Assembly (NCBI GenBank): GCA_002704825.1
Contig: PAIY01000042.1
Coordinates: forward strand, 1-42,871
DNA: 42,871 bases
Direction: 5' to 3'
From: Phycisphaeraceae bacterium
GTDB taxonomy: Bacteria; Planctomycetota; Phycisphaerae; Phycisphaerales; Phycisphaeraceae
A model generated the notes under the pieces. That model saw nothing but the letters and a program-made list of their open reading frames with translations. It was not told the DNA's origin and made no database searches. Positions 1-7,922 of this stretch are shown here, piece after piece. Position 1 is the first letter of the stretch. The number at the start of each line of letters is the position of its first letter. Both the position numbers and the translations under genes were made by a program.

Positions 1-862
1 AGGCACTACTGAAAATCCGTTCCAGACAACCTTGGTGGCCACAGTAACACCGCGGTGTGGGGACCGGCATGCGCGTGTGTCCCAATTCATTGGAACAAGT
101 GATACAGCCACGAATCGGGTGACCGTTAATCAGCAGGGTGGCACCAAGCATGCCATCGGAAAGCAGAATCAGCAGGTGATCGTGGTGCGGTTCATCGGAA
201 TGTTCCAACAGCCAGCGTGTTCCAAGGGCATTGGTGAGATTGTCGACTATCAGTTTGTCATCGGCTTGTCGTGCCAGTGGTTTGAGTGACACCTGCTGCC
301 CATCAGGCCATGCCGAACTGGAGAGGATTTTAATTTGTTCCTGATCCATCATGCCCGGGATGGATAGCCCCGTGATGACTGTTTGGGAATTGGTCATTTG
401 CTTGACAATTTTCTTGCATACGGGCAAGAGCTTGGACGGATCCTTAATCGTCACCATTGTCGGTGAATCCAAAGGTTGACCGAGCAGATTGTACCGACCA
501 CAACTCACTGATCCCGGAACAATGGCAACGCCCAGGACATGACGGGATTGGGTGTCAATTTCCAGAGGTACACTGGGGCGTCCGCGGGGCAAAGTGTGAA
601 GACTCGACTCCCGTATCAACCCCAATTCAAGCAACGTACTGACATCCTGTCCAATCGTGTTTTTTCGGCAAGCCATCAGTCGATGCAGATCCGATCGACT
701 GCATTGGCCCATCTTTCGAATCAGATTCATTTCCTGAGAAAGACGCGGTGGAAGATAGTGTGGTGGTGCAAGTAATTCGGCCATCTCAATATTATGTCCA
801 TTTAGTTCTGAAAGAGCTATTGCCAGTAATTGTAACATGTCCGTTGCAATATGGGGTCGCAT
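1..862 (-). CDS. ROK-family transcriptional regulator/sugar kinase-like protein, 3' end off the window
   Basis: This gene is open to the left edge, so its C-terminus is missing; 287 codons are visible. Reading from the ATG at 862, an N-terminal helix-turn-helix region (about residues 40-85) precedes a ROK ATPase-like domain. The diagnostic ROK signature is near the left edge: NELGHTRMPVP, then CYCGHQGCLE, the zinc-binding cysteine cluster. The glycines of the first ATP-binding loop are poorly kept (VLGVAIVPGSVSCGRYN), so a regulator of the NagC/XylR type is more likely than a sugar kinase. It is divergent from the GH29 operon across about 370 bp, the usual position for a local repressor responding to the released sugar; that role is inference. 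An in-frame TGA lies a few codons upstream of the chosen ATG, which fixes the start region. No clear ribosome binding site precedes it. Confidence 0.85.
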   Translation of the reverse strand, partial: MRPHIATDMLQLLAIALSELNGHNIEMAELLAPPHYLPPRLSQEMNLIRKMGQCSRSDLHRLMACRKNTIGQDVSTLLELGLIRESSLHTLPRGRPSVPLEIDTQSRHVLGVAIVPGSVSCGRYNLLGQPLDSPTMVTIKDPSKLLPVCKKIVKQMTNSQTVITGLSIPGMMDQEQIKILSSSAWPDGQQVSLKPLARQADDKLIVDNLTNALGTRWLLEHSDEPHHDHLLILLSDGMLGATLLINGHPIRGCITCSNELGHTRMPVPTPRCYCGHQGCLERIFSSA

Positions 863-1233
863 GGTAAAGATTCAATGCCCCCCCGGATATATATGTGCTC
901 AGAAGTATGGATCAATAATTGTCTGCTATCGGGATGGGTATTGACCGTTGTGTTGAGGATGGAATCATGCCATGGCAGGATCAATGCGTACAGTACCTCT
1001 CAGTGGTCAGACGATACGACATTGGTAAGCAGTTGTTGGCCCAAACCTGCTGATCATACTTGCACGGTTTGATGTTTTATCATCTTTAATCAGAAACCCA
1101 ATATTGATGACTGCTATTCTTGCCATACCATGTGCTTGGTCAGGATGGGATGATTAATTTTATCGACACACCCATCCAGCTGCCTGGTGATATGACAGGT
1201 AGTAACCGTGTTTCATGGTGTGGAGATTCAACG
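863..1233. other. Divergent intergenic region between ROK regulator and GH29 operon
   Basis: About 370 bp with no convincing gene. An in-frame extension of the GH29 gene back to a TTG at 1120 is possible, but it adds residues not expected for the family. A 10-bp palindrome TGCCATGGCA lies at 968-977 and could be an operator half of the ROK protein, but it is too short to call. I could not assign a convincing -35/-10 pair for either gene. Confidence 0.4.
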
Positions 1234-2460
1234 ATGATGATGCCCGAGCGTCTGCAGTGGTTTGCCCAGGCCCGGTACGGCTTGTTTATGCATTGGGGCT
1301 TGTACAGTGTATTGGGGCGTGGGGAGTGGGTCTTTAACCGCGAACGCTGGGAGATGACAGACTATGCAAAGCTTGCGGATCAGTTCAACGCTGAGCATTA
1401 CGATCCCAAGACATGGGCGATGCTGGCACGGGGTGCTGGCATGCGTTATGCGGTTTTGACCAGTAAGCATCATGAAGGTTTTTGTCTCTGGGATTCAAAG
1501 ACCTGTACGTTTAATGCAACCAACAGCGCTGCCAAACGTGATCTCTTTGGTGAGTATGTTCAGGCCTTTCGTGATGCGGGTTTGAAAGTCGGTGTCTACT
1601 ATTCCCTGGGTGACTGGTACAACCCGGATTGGGCCCGTGGTTTTCAAGGTGACGAAGCAGCCTACCAACGGTTCATGGATTACACCCGCGCGTTACTCAC
1701 TGAATTGCTCACAGACTATGGCAAGATCGACATTCTCTGGTACGACCTGCCCCAATGCTACACCGCGCTACAGTGGCAGGCGGTTGATCTGAACCACATG
1801 CTCCGAAATCTCCAGCCGGACATCATCATCAACAACCGTGCCTACACCAGTGAAGACTTCGGCACTCCCGAGCAGCACGTCACAGCAGCACCGGTCGGCC
1901 GACTATGGGAAAGCTGCATGACTCTCAACGGACACTGGGGCTATTCACCCTATGACACTGAATACAAATCACCCAAAGACATTGCAGTCAACCTGGCAAC
2001 AGTGGCTTCTGGTGGCGGGAATCTACTGCTTAATGTCGGACCGGACCCGCAAGGTCGTATTCCTGATCAGGCGCAGCAAATTCTCAGTCAGGTCGGAGAT
2101 TGGCTCAAGCGTAACGGCGAAAGTATCTACGATGCATCGGATCGCCACAGCCTGAGTTTTAACCTTTGGGGCCCCGTCTCCGTGCAGGGCAACCATCTGT
2201 ATCTGCACTTGCAAAACTATTGGGGGAATGAACTGATCGTTGGCGGTCTGATTCCCAATGTCCTTGAAGCCAAAGTGCTATCGACCGGTCAACCGTTAAC
2301 CGTCACGCGTCGTAACCATCAAACCATTCTCACGGATTTACCGGCTCAATCACCCGATGACATCATGACGGTGATTAAGCTGACACTTGATGCCAAACCC
2401 GAGCACGATATCAGTCGCGTCATCGGTGCAGCAGACATCTTCCCGCAACTCATCAACTAA
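1234..2460 (+). CDS. Alpha-L-fucosidase, glycoside hydrolase family 29
   Basis: Retaining exo-glycosidase predicted to release alpha-L-fucose from glycans. The 408-aa protein shows the family hallmarks: RYGLFMHWGLYS at about residues 14-25, SKHHEGFCLWDS at 77-88, YYSLGDW at 122-128, and DILWYDLP at 166-173, where D171 is in the position of the GH29 nucleophile. GNLLLNVGPDPQGRIP follows further on. The start was placed at the ATG triplet at 1234 because GGAG sits at 1222-1225 with suitable spacing and because the family motif begins within 20 residues; two further ATGs follow directly. No signal peptide is visible, so the enzyme is probably cytoplasmic, or exported by a route I cannot see. The stop is 10 bp before the next gene, so the two are probably co-transcribed. 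The general acid/base residue varies in this family and I did not assign it. Confidence 0.92.
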   Translation: MMMPERLQWFAQARYGLFMHWGLYSVLGRGEWVFNRERWEMTDYAKLADQFNAEHYDPKTWAMLARGAGMRYAVLTSKHHEGFCLWDSKTCTFNATNSAAKRDLFGEYVQAFRDAGLKVGVYYSLGDWYNPDWARGFQGDEAAYQRFMDYTRALLTELLTDYGKIDILWYDLPQCYTALQWQAVDLNHMLRNLQPDIIINNRAYTSEDFGTPEQHVTAAPVGRLWESCMTLNGHWGYSPYDTEYKSPKDIAVNLATVASGGGNLLLNVGPDPQGRIPDQAQQILSQVGDWLKRNGESIYDASDRHSLSFNLWGPVSVQGNHLYLHLQNYWGNELIVGGLIPNVLEAKVLSTGQPLTVTRRNHQTILTDLPAQSPDDIMTVIKLTLDAKPEHDISRVIGAADIFPQLIN

Positions 2461-2470
2461 CGCGCTTGCT

Positions 2471-4450
2471 ATGCAAGATATCACCGAGCAATCGCAAACG
2501 CAGACTCTCCAACAACGGCTCGATTATGCCCGACCCGGACAATGTATCACCCTTGATCAAGGCGTTTATCATCTGGATCAAACCCTGATTCTGCGACATG
2601 GCGGAAACGCGGAAAATCCCCTTGTTATTCAGGGAAAACCCGGTGAAAAAGTTGTTCTCCGGGGTGATGCGCCGTTACCCGGTGAATGGGAATCCCTTGG
2701 AGATCATTGCTGGCGGATGGCGATCCCGTTGTCATTCGACAAGGCCATTGGTGATCTGTTTGCAGACGATCAATGTCTGACGGAAGTGGAAGGTCTGGAT
2801 CAACTCAAACCGCTTTGTTGGGGTTTGCTGCAGGCTCAGCCGTTTGCATATCCTGAAACGGTCAATCGCACGACATTGATTCACTGTAATGATGAGGGTG
2901 TTTTAGACTTGGATGCCAATGCTTTAAGTGATCCATCGACCAGCCAACGACACATTCTCAAAACCTATGTCCATTGTCCTAAAGCATGCGAAGGTTCACT
3001 GCATTTGGATAACACACGCCCGACTCCAGGGACGGGGCAGTGGCCGATGGCGTTAGTCAATGACTTCTACGGATACCGCCGTGCGGATGAGGACTTTGCT
3101 AAACGCAAACAACCCATCGCTGTCTATGTCAATGGCAAGAAGCAGACACTCTGGGGGCGTCATTCGCCATTGCTGCGTGGCATCCCCTGGCAGAAGGGTT
3201 GGAATGAACTGCTCATTCTTCTGGATGCTCAAGCTGGTCGGGCACATCGTTTCAAACTCACCGCATCAACCCATCACTGGAATACACATTCCGAAACAGG
3301 TTTGACTGCTGATCCGGGAAAGCAGTTGCCAACAAGCATGCCCGATGTCGATGAGGGCTTGGTCATAAACGACTTTGCGTATGAATTGGGCGGTGAGGTT
3401 GATGGGCAATATGTCTACATCAAACTCCCCGATGGGCAGACACCCGAGCAAATGCAGATCACCGCATCACAGATCCCGTGTTTGCTGACACATGACAATG
3501 AGCCTTGTAATCATGTGGTTTTGCGCAATCTCTGTTTTGAGCGTGCTACGGCTAACCCGAAATTTGCCATGGTCGATCTGCTGGGACAAGCATCGCATTG
3601 GACATTCAAAGATTGTCATTTCAAGCACACAACCGGCGGCTGTATCAACATCGATAACGGGGTACGACACACGATCCAATCCTGCAGCTTTGATCATGTG
3701 GGTTGTACCGCCATTCAAGCGTGGGCAAGACAACATCACCGCGTTCACGAATTGACGATTCGAAATTGTCAGTTCACACGCTGTAACCAGCGCGGCTTTG
3801 GATTGGGGTGGCATGCGGCCTGTGTCAAGATTTGTCGGGCATCCCAATGTCTCATTAAGGACTGCGCCATGTCCGACAGTGATGCTCATGGCATCTGGCT
3901 GGATTGGGAATGCGAAACCAATCACATTACGCGGAACCGTATAGACCATTGCACCTGCTCGGGTATTTTTCTCGAAGCATCACGTTGGAATAATTGCGTG
4001 ACACATAACCACGTCAGTCACACACAAGCCGGACCCTTCGGGGGCAGCGGTATCTACATGCATGACACTTCCGATAGCTACATCGCACATAACATCCTCG
4101 AATACAATGTGGACTTTGGCCTGCGCATGGGCCTGGCAACCAACCGCAAGCTCGACTACGGCATTCCCATTCGTCGCAGTGGCAATGTCATCGTCCACAA
4201 TGTCATGCAACACAACGGCAAAGCTGCAATGGATGTCCCACAGGAACTGCCAGGCGATATTGGCAATCACTATGACCATAACGTCTACTATCCCGCTCGT
4301 TTTGTGTTGGTTGATCCGCAGGACAAAGACAAACTCTTTAACGCCGAAACAGGCAAATCCCCTGAAATCCGACGGCATGAGGTTGAGAGTTTACGTGAGT
4401 TACAGGAGATGACCGGGCAGGACCTATCCAGTTCGGATCAACTGCCTTAA
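2471..4450 (+). CDS. Right-handed parallel beta-helix protein, putative glycan-active enzyme
   Basis: 659 aa from the ATG at 2471, 10 bp after the fucosidase stop; the frame stays open back to 2387, so a start overlapping the fucosidase gene cannot be excluded. The N-terminus (GQCITLDQGVYHL, then a PLVIQG strand) is the opening of a pectate-lyase-like solenoid. The middle holds an inserted region with VYVNGKKQTLWGRH. The C-terminal half has repeated coils with the pattern N-x-I/F-x-x-C-x-x-x-G-I, for example GCINIDNG, HGIWLDWE, SGIFLEAS and SGIYMHD. This architecture resembles GH141 or related beta-helix glycosidases and lyases; the exact family cannot be decided by eye. No signal peptide is visible. 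The operon position suggests it works on the same glycan as the fucosidase. Confidence 0.8.
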   Translation: MQDITEQSQTQTLQQRLDYARPGQCITLDQGVYHLDQTLILRHGGNAENPLVIQGKPGEKVVLRGDAPLPGEWESLGDHCWRMAIPLSFDKAIGDLFADDQCLTEVEGLDQLKPLCWGLLQAQPFAYPETVNRTTLIHCNDEGVLDLDANALSDPSTSQRHILKTYVHCPKACEGSLHLDNTRPTPGTGQWPMALVNDFYGYRRADEDFAKRKQPIAVYVNGKKQTLWGRHSPLLRGIPWQKGWNELLILLDAQAGRAHRFKLTASTHHWNTHSETGLTADPGKQLPTSMPDVDEGLVINDFAYELGGEVDGQYVYIKLPDGQTPEQMQITASQIPCLLTHDNEPCNHVVLRNLCFERATANPKFAMVDLLGQASHWTFKDCHFKHTTGGCINIDNGVRHTIQSCSFDHVGCTAIQAWARQHHRVHELTIRNCQFTRCNQRGFGLGWHAACVKICRASQCLIKDCAMSDSDAHGIWLDWECETNHITRNRIDHCTCSGIFLEASRWNNCVTHNHVSHTQAGPFGGSGIYMHDTSDSYIAHNILEYNVDFGLRMGLATNRKLDYGIPIRRSGNVIVHNVMQHNGKAAMDVPQELPGDIGNHYDHNVYYPARFVLVDPQDKDKLFNAETGKSPEIRRHEVESLRELQEMTGQDLSSSDQLP

Positions 4451-4466
4451 TGGTGTATCCACATAG

Positions 4467-4485
4467 CCCGGTCATCTTGTCCGGG
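4467..4485. terminator. Hairpin between convergent genes
   Basis: CCCGG (4467-4471) and CCGGG (4481-4485) enclose a 9-nt loop, with no good T-run after it. It lies in the 65 bp between the beta-helix gene and the convergent SGNH gene, so it may serve either. The surrounding bases (ACATAGCC..GTCATCTTG) closely resemble the hairpin at 14591, which suggests a repeated terminator-like element. Confidence 0.4.
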
Positions 4486-4515
4486 TGCCTTGATGCAAAG
4501 GTGGTGATGTGATTC

Positions 4516-5673
4516 CTATTTCAATGCGTCTTGGACAATCGCTTCAAATTTCAACGCGGTGATCTCATCGACAGCATGCACAAAGTGGCCATCGGATTGG
4601 AAATTGGCAAGGTCCGCTGCGGGAGCATAGGCATGGGTACTCACAAACGGTATGTTGTATTCCTTGAGCGTGTCACCCAGTTCCTGATACAGATGATCTG
4701 CAAAGCCACGGTCATTGATGACATACACAATCGGCAAACGCCCATCTTCGCGGACTTTCTTCGCCCAATCCACCACGAGAAAGCGTGCGGTGTCGGTGAT
4801 CCCCGTCTGAGGATTAAAGCCATCTGCAGTGTGATACTTCGCTTGCATGGCCTGCATGTGTCGCTGCCCCCACGCACGGCGGAGCATGCGGCCAATCGCG
4901 GATTGGTCAGTCATACAAGCGTTAAACGTCGTTGCATCAAAAAACGCATCATGTTCACTGACATGGCTGACGAGCTGTTGCCACTTGGCTGGATCGTTGA
5001 GTGTGTCGCGGAATTGCTGCATGGAATGGATCGTCGGATCAATGACGTTGAGCTTGCCATCGACGACAGTGTACTTGGGGAACATGAACGTGTAAGGCCG
5101 TTCAAAACTCCATGTCATCCCCGCGATGGTGTCCAGATAGGGCAGTGAACTTGCGAGAATTCCCAGGACGCAGACCTTGGCATCATGTTTATCGCGATCT
5201 TCCAGATACATGGCATAGGAGTGATTCAACGGCGCACCGGGACCGAGGATCATACGCATCGTCAGCGAATCATTTTGTTTGGCCCAGGTGTTACAGGCAT
5301 GTTGCGTAAAGCTTTGGCCGTAGACGGCAATGAGTGTGCCATCAGGTTTGGTAGCGGTGGTTGGGCGCGTCTTGCTGTCATCCATCCAACCTGCCAGACT
5401 CACTGATGCGGTGTTGTCATTGGTGTCGCCAACCATGTACCGGATTTTGCCTTCGGTGGAGCGACCGTATTCAAAATACTGTTTCAAACGTGACGGTTGA
5501 GCGTCGGGTGCTTTGGGATAGGGGAAAAGCACATTGATGCCGATGTCCATGGCAGCGAGCCACAGCAGTATCCACAGCATAAGCCATGCCGCACAGATCA
5601 GTGCAGACTTGCCGGTTTTTACTTCACCATTGGGTGAGTCAAAATTGGAAGTAGATGAATTGAACGGGGGCAT
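4516..5673 (-). CDS. SGNH/AlgJ-like membrane-anchored protein, partner of the MBOAT acyltransferase
   Basis: 385 aa with one N-terminal transmembrane segment (about residues 23-50) and a periplasmic domain. It shows an SGNH-type layout: GQSF at 119-122, with S121 as likely nucleophile where AlgJ/AlgX proteins have G-D-S, and SDGH at 360-363, providing the Asp and His of a possible triad (D361, H363). Proteins of this kind pair with AlgI-type MBOAT enzymes and transfer or help transfer acetyl groups to exported polysaccharides. Its start overlaps the 3' end of the AlgI-like gene by 35 bp, consistent with translational coupling. The GDS aspartate is replaced by Gln (Q120), so the catalytic site may be modified. 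The polysaccharide acted on is not evident from the window. Confidence 0.75.
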   Translation of the reverse strand: MPPFNSSTSNFDSPNGEVKTGKSALICAAWLMLWILLWLAAMDIGINVLFPYPKAPDAQPSRLKQYFEYGRSTEGKIRYMVGDTNDNTASVSLAGWMDDSKTRPTTATKPDGTLIAVYGQSFTQHACNTWAKQNDSLTMRMILGPGAPLNHSYAMYLEDRDKHDAKVCVLGILASSLPYLDTIAGMTWSFERPYTFMFPKYTVVDGKLNVIDPTIHSMQQFRDTLNDPAKWQQLVSHVSEHDAFFDATTFNACMTDQSAIGRMLRRAWGQRHMQAMQAKYHTADGFNPQTGITDTARFLVVDWAKKVREDGRLPIVYVINDRGFADHLYQELGDTLKEYNIPFVSTHAYAPAADLANFQSDGHFVHAVDEITALKFEAIVQDALK

Positions 5674-7270
5674 TGCTGGTTCCCATGAAGATGATAAAAA
5701 TCATCAGAGCATACAGCCCCGCACGGATCGGTACGGGGAAACGTTTGTAAAAACAGGTGTCCTTGAGGTTGTATTCGGTCAGTTCATAAACGATCAACAC
5801 CAGCACGCCAAGCATGCCAGCGAGGGTGGGTTTACGCATGGTCAGGTGCATGCTGCTCGAACCCCAGTCAGTGAGCAGTTGGCCGGTGAAGCCGACGATC
5901 TGTTCAAAGCTTACTGCCCTGAAAAGCAGCCAACCATAGCAGGTGACGCCGAAGAAAAAGATCATGTTGAGCATACCCAGGATGCGCTGCTTGATGGTGA
6001 TGCCGATTTCTTCCTGACCAGCCCGTCGCACACCGATTCCCAGCAGTCGGTAGATGCATAGGATCGCGCCCTGGTAAGCACCCCAGAGGACAAAGTTCCA
6101 AGCTGCCCCATGCCAGAGTCCGCCAAGGAGCATGGTGAGTGAAAGATTGCGGTAGACCATGAACTTGTTGCCACGGTTACCACCCAGAGGGATGTACAGG
6201 TAATCGCGCAGCCAACTGGAGAGACTGATATGCCATCGTGTCCAGAACTCGCTGGGAGTCCGTGAGACGTAAGGCAATTTGAAGTTGGTCATCAACTCAA
6301 TGCCCATGATCTTCGAGCAGCCACGTGCAATATCCGAATAGCCGGAGAAGTCGCAGTAAATCTGGACCGCAAAGAGCACCGTTGCCACGATGATGTCCAG
6401 TTGCGTGACATCGCCTTGCGTGAGATACACACTGTTGACCGCGATGGCAACGCTGTCTGCAACACCAATCTTCTTGAAAAGGCCCATGAGGATCAGGAAG
6501 CAGCCACGCATCGACTGTTCCCAATCGATCCTGCGTTCATGGAGAATGCTTGGCAGCAGATGTGTAGCGCGTTCAATCGGGCCTGCAACCAACTGCGGGA
6601 AGAACGAGACGAATAACGCAAAGTCCAGAAAGCGATGCGTTGGTTTGAGATGGCCACGATAAATATCAATCGTGTAGCTCATCGTCTGGAACGTGTAAAA
6701 CGAAATCCCCACCGGCAGGACAATGTCCAATCGGAAGTCCGTGGCATGCATGCCCATCGACGTGATCACGCTCTCGGCCGAGTCGATGAAGAAGTTGCAG
6801 TACTTGAAAAAGCCCAGCAAACCAAGGTTCGCTGCCATGCTGATAAACAGGAACACACCGCGGCGACGTTGCTTTGGAAGTTTGGCAAGCAGGGGGTAAA
6901 GTGCATTACCCGCGATCACCAGTCCCAACACATAGCCGCAGTACTGCCAACCGACGGTGTTCTGAAATTTGGCTGCCCATTCCGGCGCCTGCCAATTGAT
7001 CCCAAGAAATGCGATGGCAGAGAGAAGTGTCCATGCAGAGGCTTTGGCGCGATCGCGTCTGGTGAGTTTGCCTTCATCGATCATGATCCCCGACGAGAAG
7101 TCGATGGCAGTCGAGAGCACAATCAAAAACAGGAACCGTTCATCCCACCAGCCGTAGAATAAATAGCTGGCAGCAAGCAGCATCACATTCTGCAGGCGCA
7201 GGTTCAGCAATCGGTACAAAAGATAGACCGTTGGCAGGAAAATCAGAAATTCAATCGAATTAAAGGCCAA
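5639..7270 (-). CDS. AlgI-like MBOAT-family O-acyltransferase
   Basis: 543-aa polytopic inner-membrane enzyme that passes acyl (usually acetyl) groups across the membrane for polysaccharide modification. Family signatures are complete: LPVGISFYTFQTMSY at 185-199, LVAGPIERA at 227-235, YCDFSGYSDIARG at 305-317, FWTRWHISLSSWLRDYLYIP at 342-361 and LLGGLWHGAAW at 381-391, with H387 as the conserved MBOAT histidine. The start is a TTG at 7270: it is preceded by AAGGA with a 6-nt gap, and the resulting N-terminus (MAFNSIEFLIFLP) matches the usual beginning of AlgI proteins. It is followed by the overlapping SGNH partner. No alginate synthase genes are nearby, so the name algI would be misleading. 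Confidence 0.92.
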   Translation of the reverse strand: MAFNSIEFLIFLPTVYLLYRLLNLRLQNVMLLAASYLFYGWWDERFLFLIVLSTAIDFSSGIMIDEGKLTRRDRAKASAWTLLSAIAFLGINWQAPEWAAKFQNTVGWQYCGYVLGLVIAGNALYPLLAKLPKQRRRGVFLFISMAANLGLLGFFKYCNFFIDSAESVITSMGMHATDFRLDIVLPVGISFYTFQTMSYTIDIYRGHLKPTHRFLDFALFVSFFPQLVAGPIERATHLLPSILHERRIDWEQSMRGCFLILMGLFKKIGVADSVAIAVNSVYLTQGDVTQLDIIVATVLFAVQIYCDFSGYSDIARGCSKIMGIELMTNFKLPYVSRTPSEFWTRWHISLSSWLRDYLYIPLGGNRGNKFMVYRNLSLTMLLGGLWHGAAWNFVLWGAYQGAILCIYRLLGIGVRRAGQEEIGITIKQRILGMLNMIFFFGVTCYGWLLFRAVSFEQIVGFTGQLLTDWGSSSMHLTMRKPTLAGMLGVLVLIVYELTEYNLKDTCFYKRFPVPIRAGLYALMIFIIFMGTSNAPVQFIYFQF

Positions 7271-7392
7271 TTCCTGTCCTTGTTACGCGATGGATGGACG
7301 TACTGTTATGAGTACTATCGGACAGAAACTGCCTGATCTTTTGAGTCCGCCGGAAAGTTATACGTGTGTACCGTCATGCTCAGGATGACATT

Positions 7393-7743
7393 TCAAATGC
7401 CACGTTCAAACTGCTTCTTCGCCCAACTCCATGCCGCGACCGTGGTGGGGAATCCGACGGTGTTCATCGCCTGGACAATGGCCTGTTCGACTTCCGCTTC
7501 AGTGGCGCCAGCCTGTATGGCTTTTCGGACATTGGCCTTCAATGCCGACTCCAGTCCGGCGCCGACGCAGATGCCGACTTTGATGAGCATGCAGGTTTTC
7601 TTGTCCAACGGACCAACCGTTTCGGCAGCAGCGGCGACGGACTCATGCGCATCACCCAGTTCAGGGAAACGCGTGATGAACTGCTTGAACGTCCCGGGTA
7701 GTTTGGGGTTGTTCTTGAGGTTATCGGCAGAGTTTTCAGACAT
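7393..7743 (-). CDS. Carboxymuconolactone decarboxylase/AhpD-like protein without redox cysteines
   Basis: 116-aa all-helical protein. The second half (LIKVGICVGAGLES, then RKAIQAGATEAEVEQAI and a Gly-Phe-Pro turn) matches the CMD fold. The CxxCxxxH redox motif of AhpD is absent: by alignment the two cysteines are Leu and Ala and the histidine is Asn. It is therefore probably not a peroxidase partner and its activity is unknown. The ATG at 7743 was preferred over the upstream TTG because GGAG lies 9 nt before the ATG and overlaps the TTG codon. It is probably a single-gene unit, downstream of and in the opposite direction to the HD-GYP gene. Confidence 0.8.
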   Translation of the reverse strand: MSENSADNLKNNPKLPGTFKQFITRFPELGDAHESVAAAAETVGPLDKKTCMLIKVGICVGAGLESALKANVRKAIQAGATEAEVEQAIVQAMNTVGFPTTVAAWSWAKKQFERGI

Positions 7744-7922
7744 GCGGATGATCTCCAACTGTTACAGGTCATACAGAAGCTACCGTATCACAAAGAAGCA
7801 TCATAACACAGGGAATTGTCACTAGGCATGCGTCAATTTATGCCGAATGATATGAAGTGCCTTTGGTTCGCGATTCAAGTGATCCATTCGGATTGCTGTG
7901 ATTTTAGATTTATGAGTTGATT

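Noticed and set aside
4531-5148. 205-codon plus-strand open frame inside the SGNH gene
   Set aside because: Antisense shadow with no domain; the minus-strand gene is supported by motifs and by its AlgI partner.
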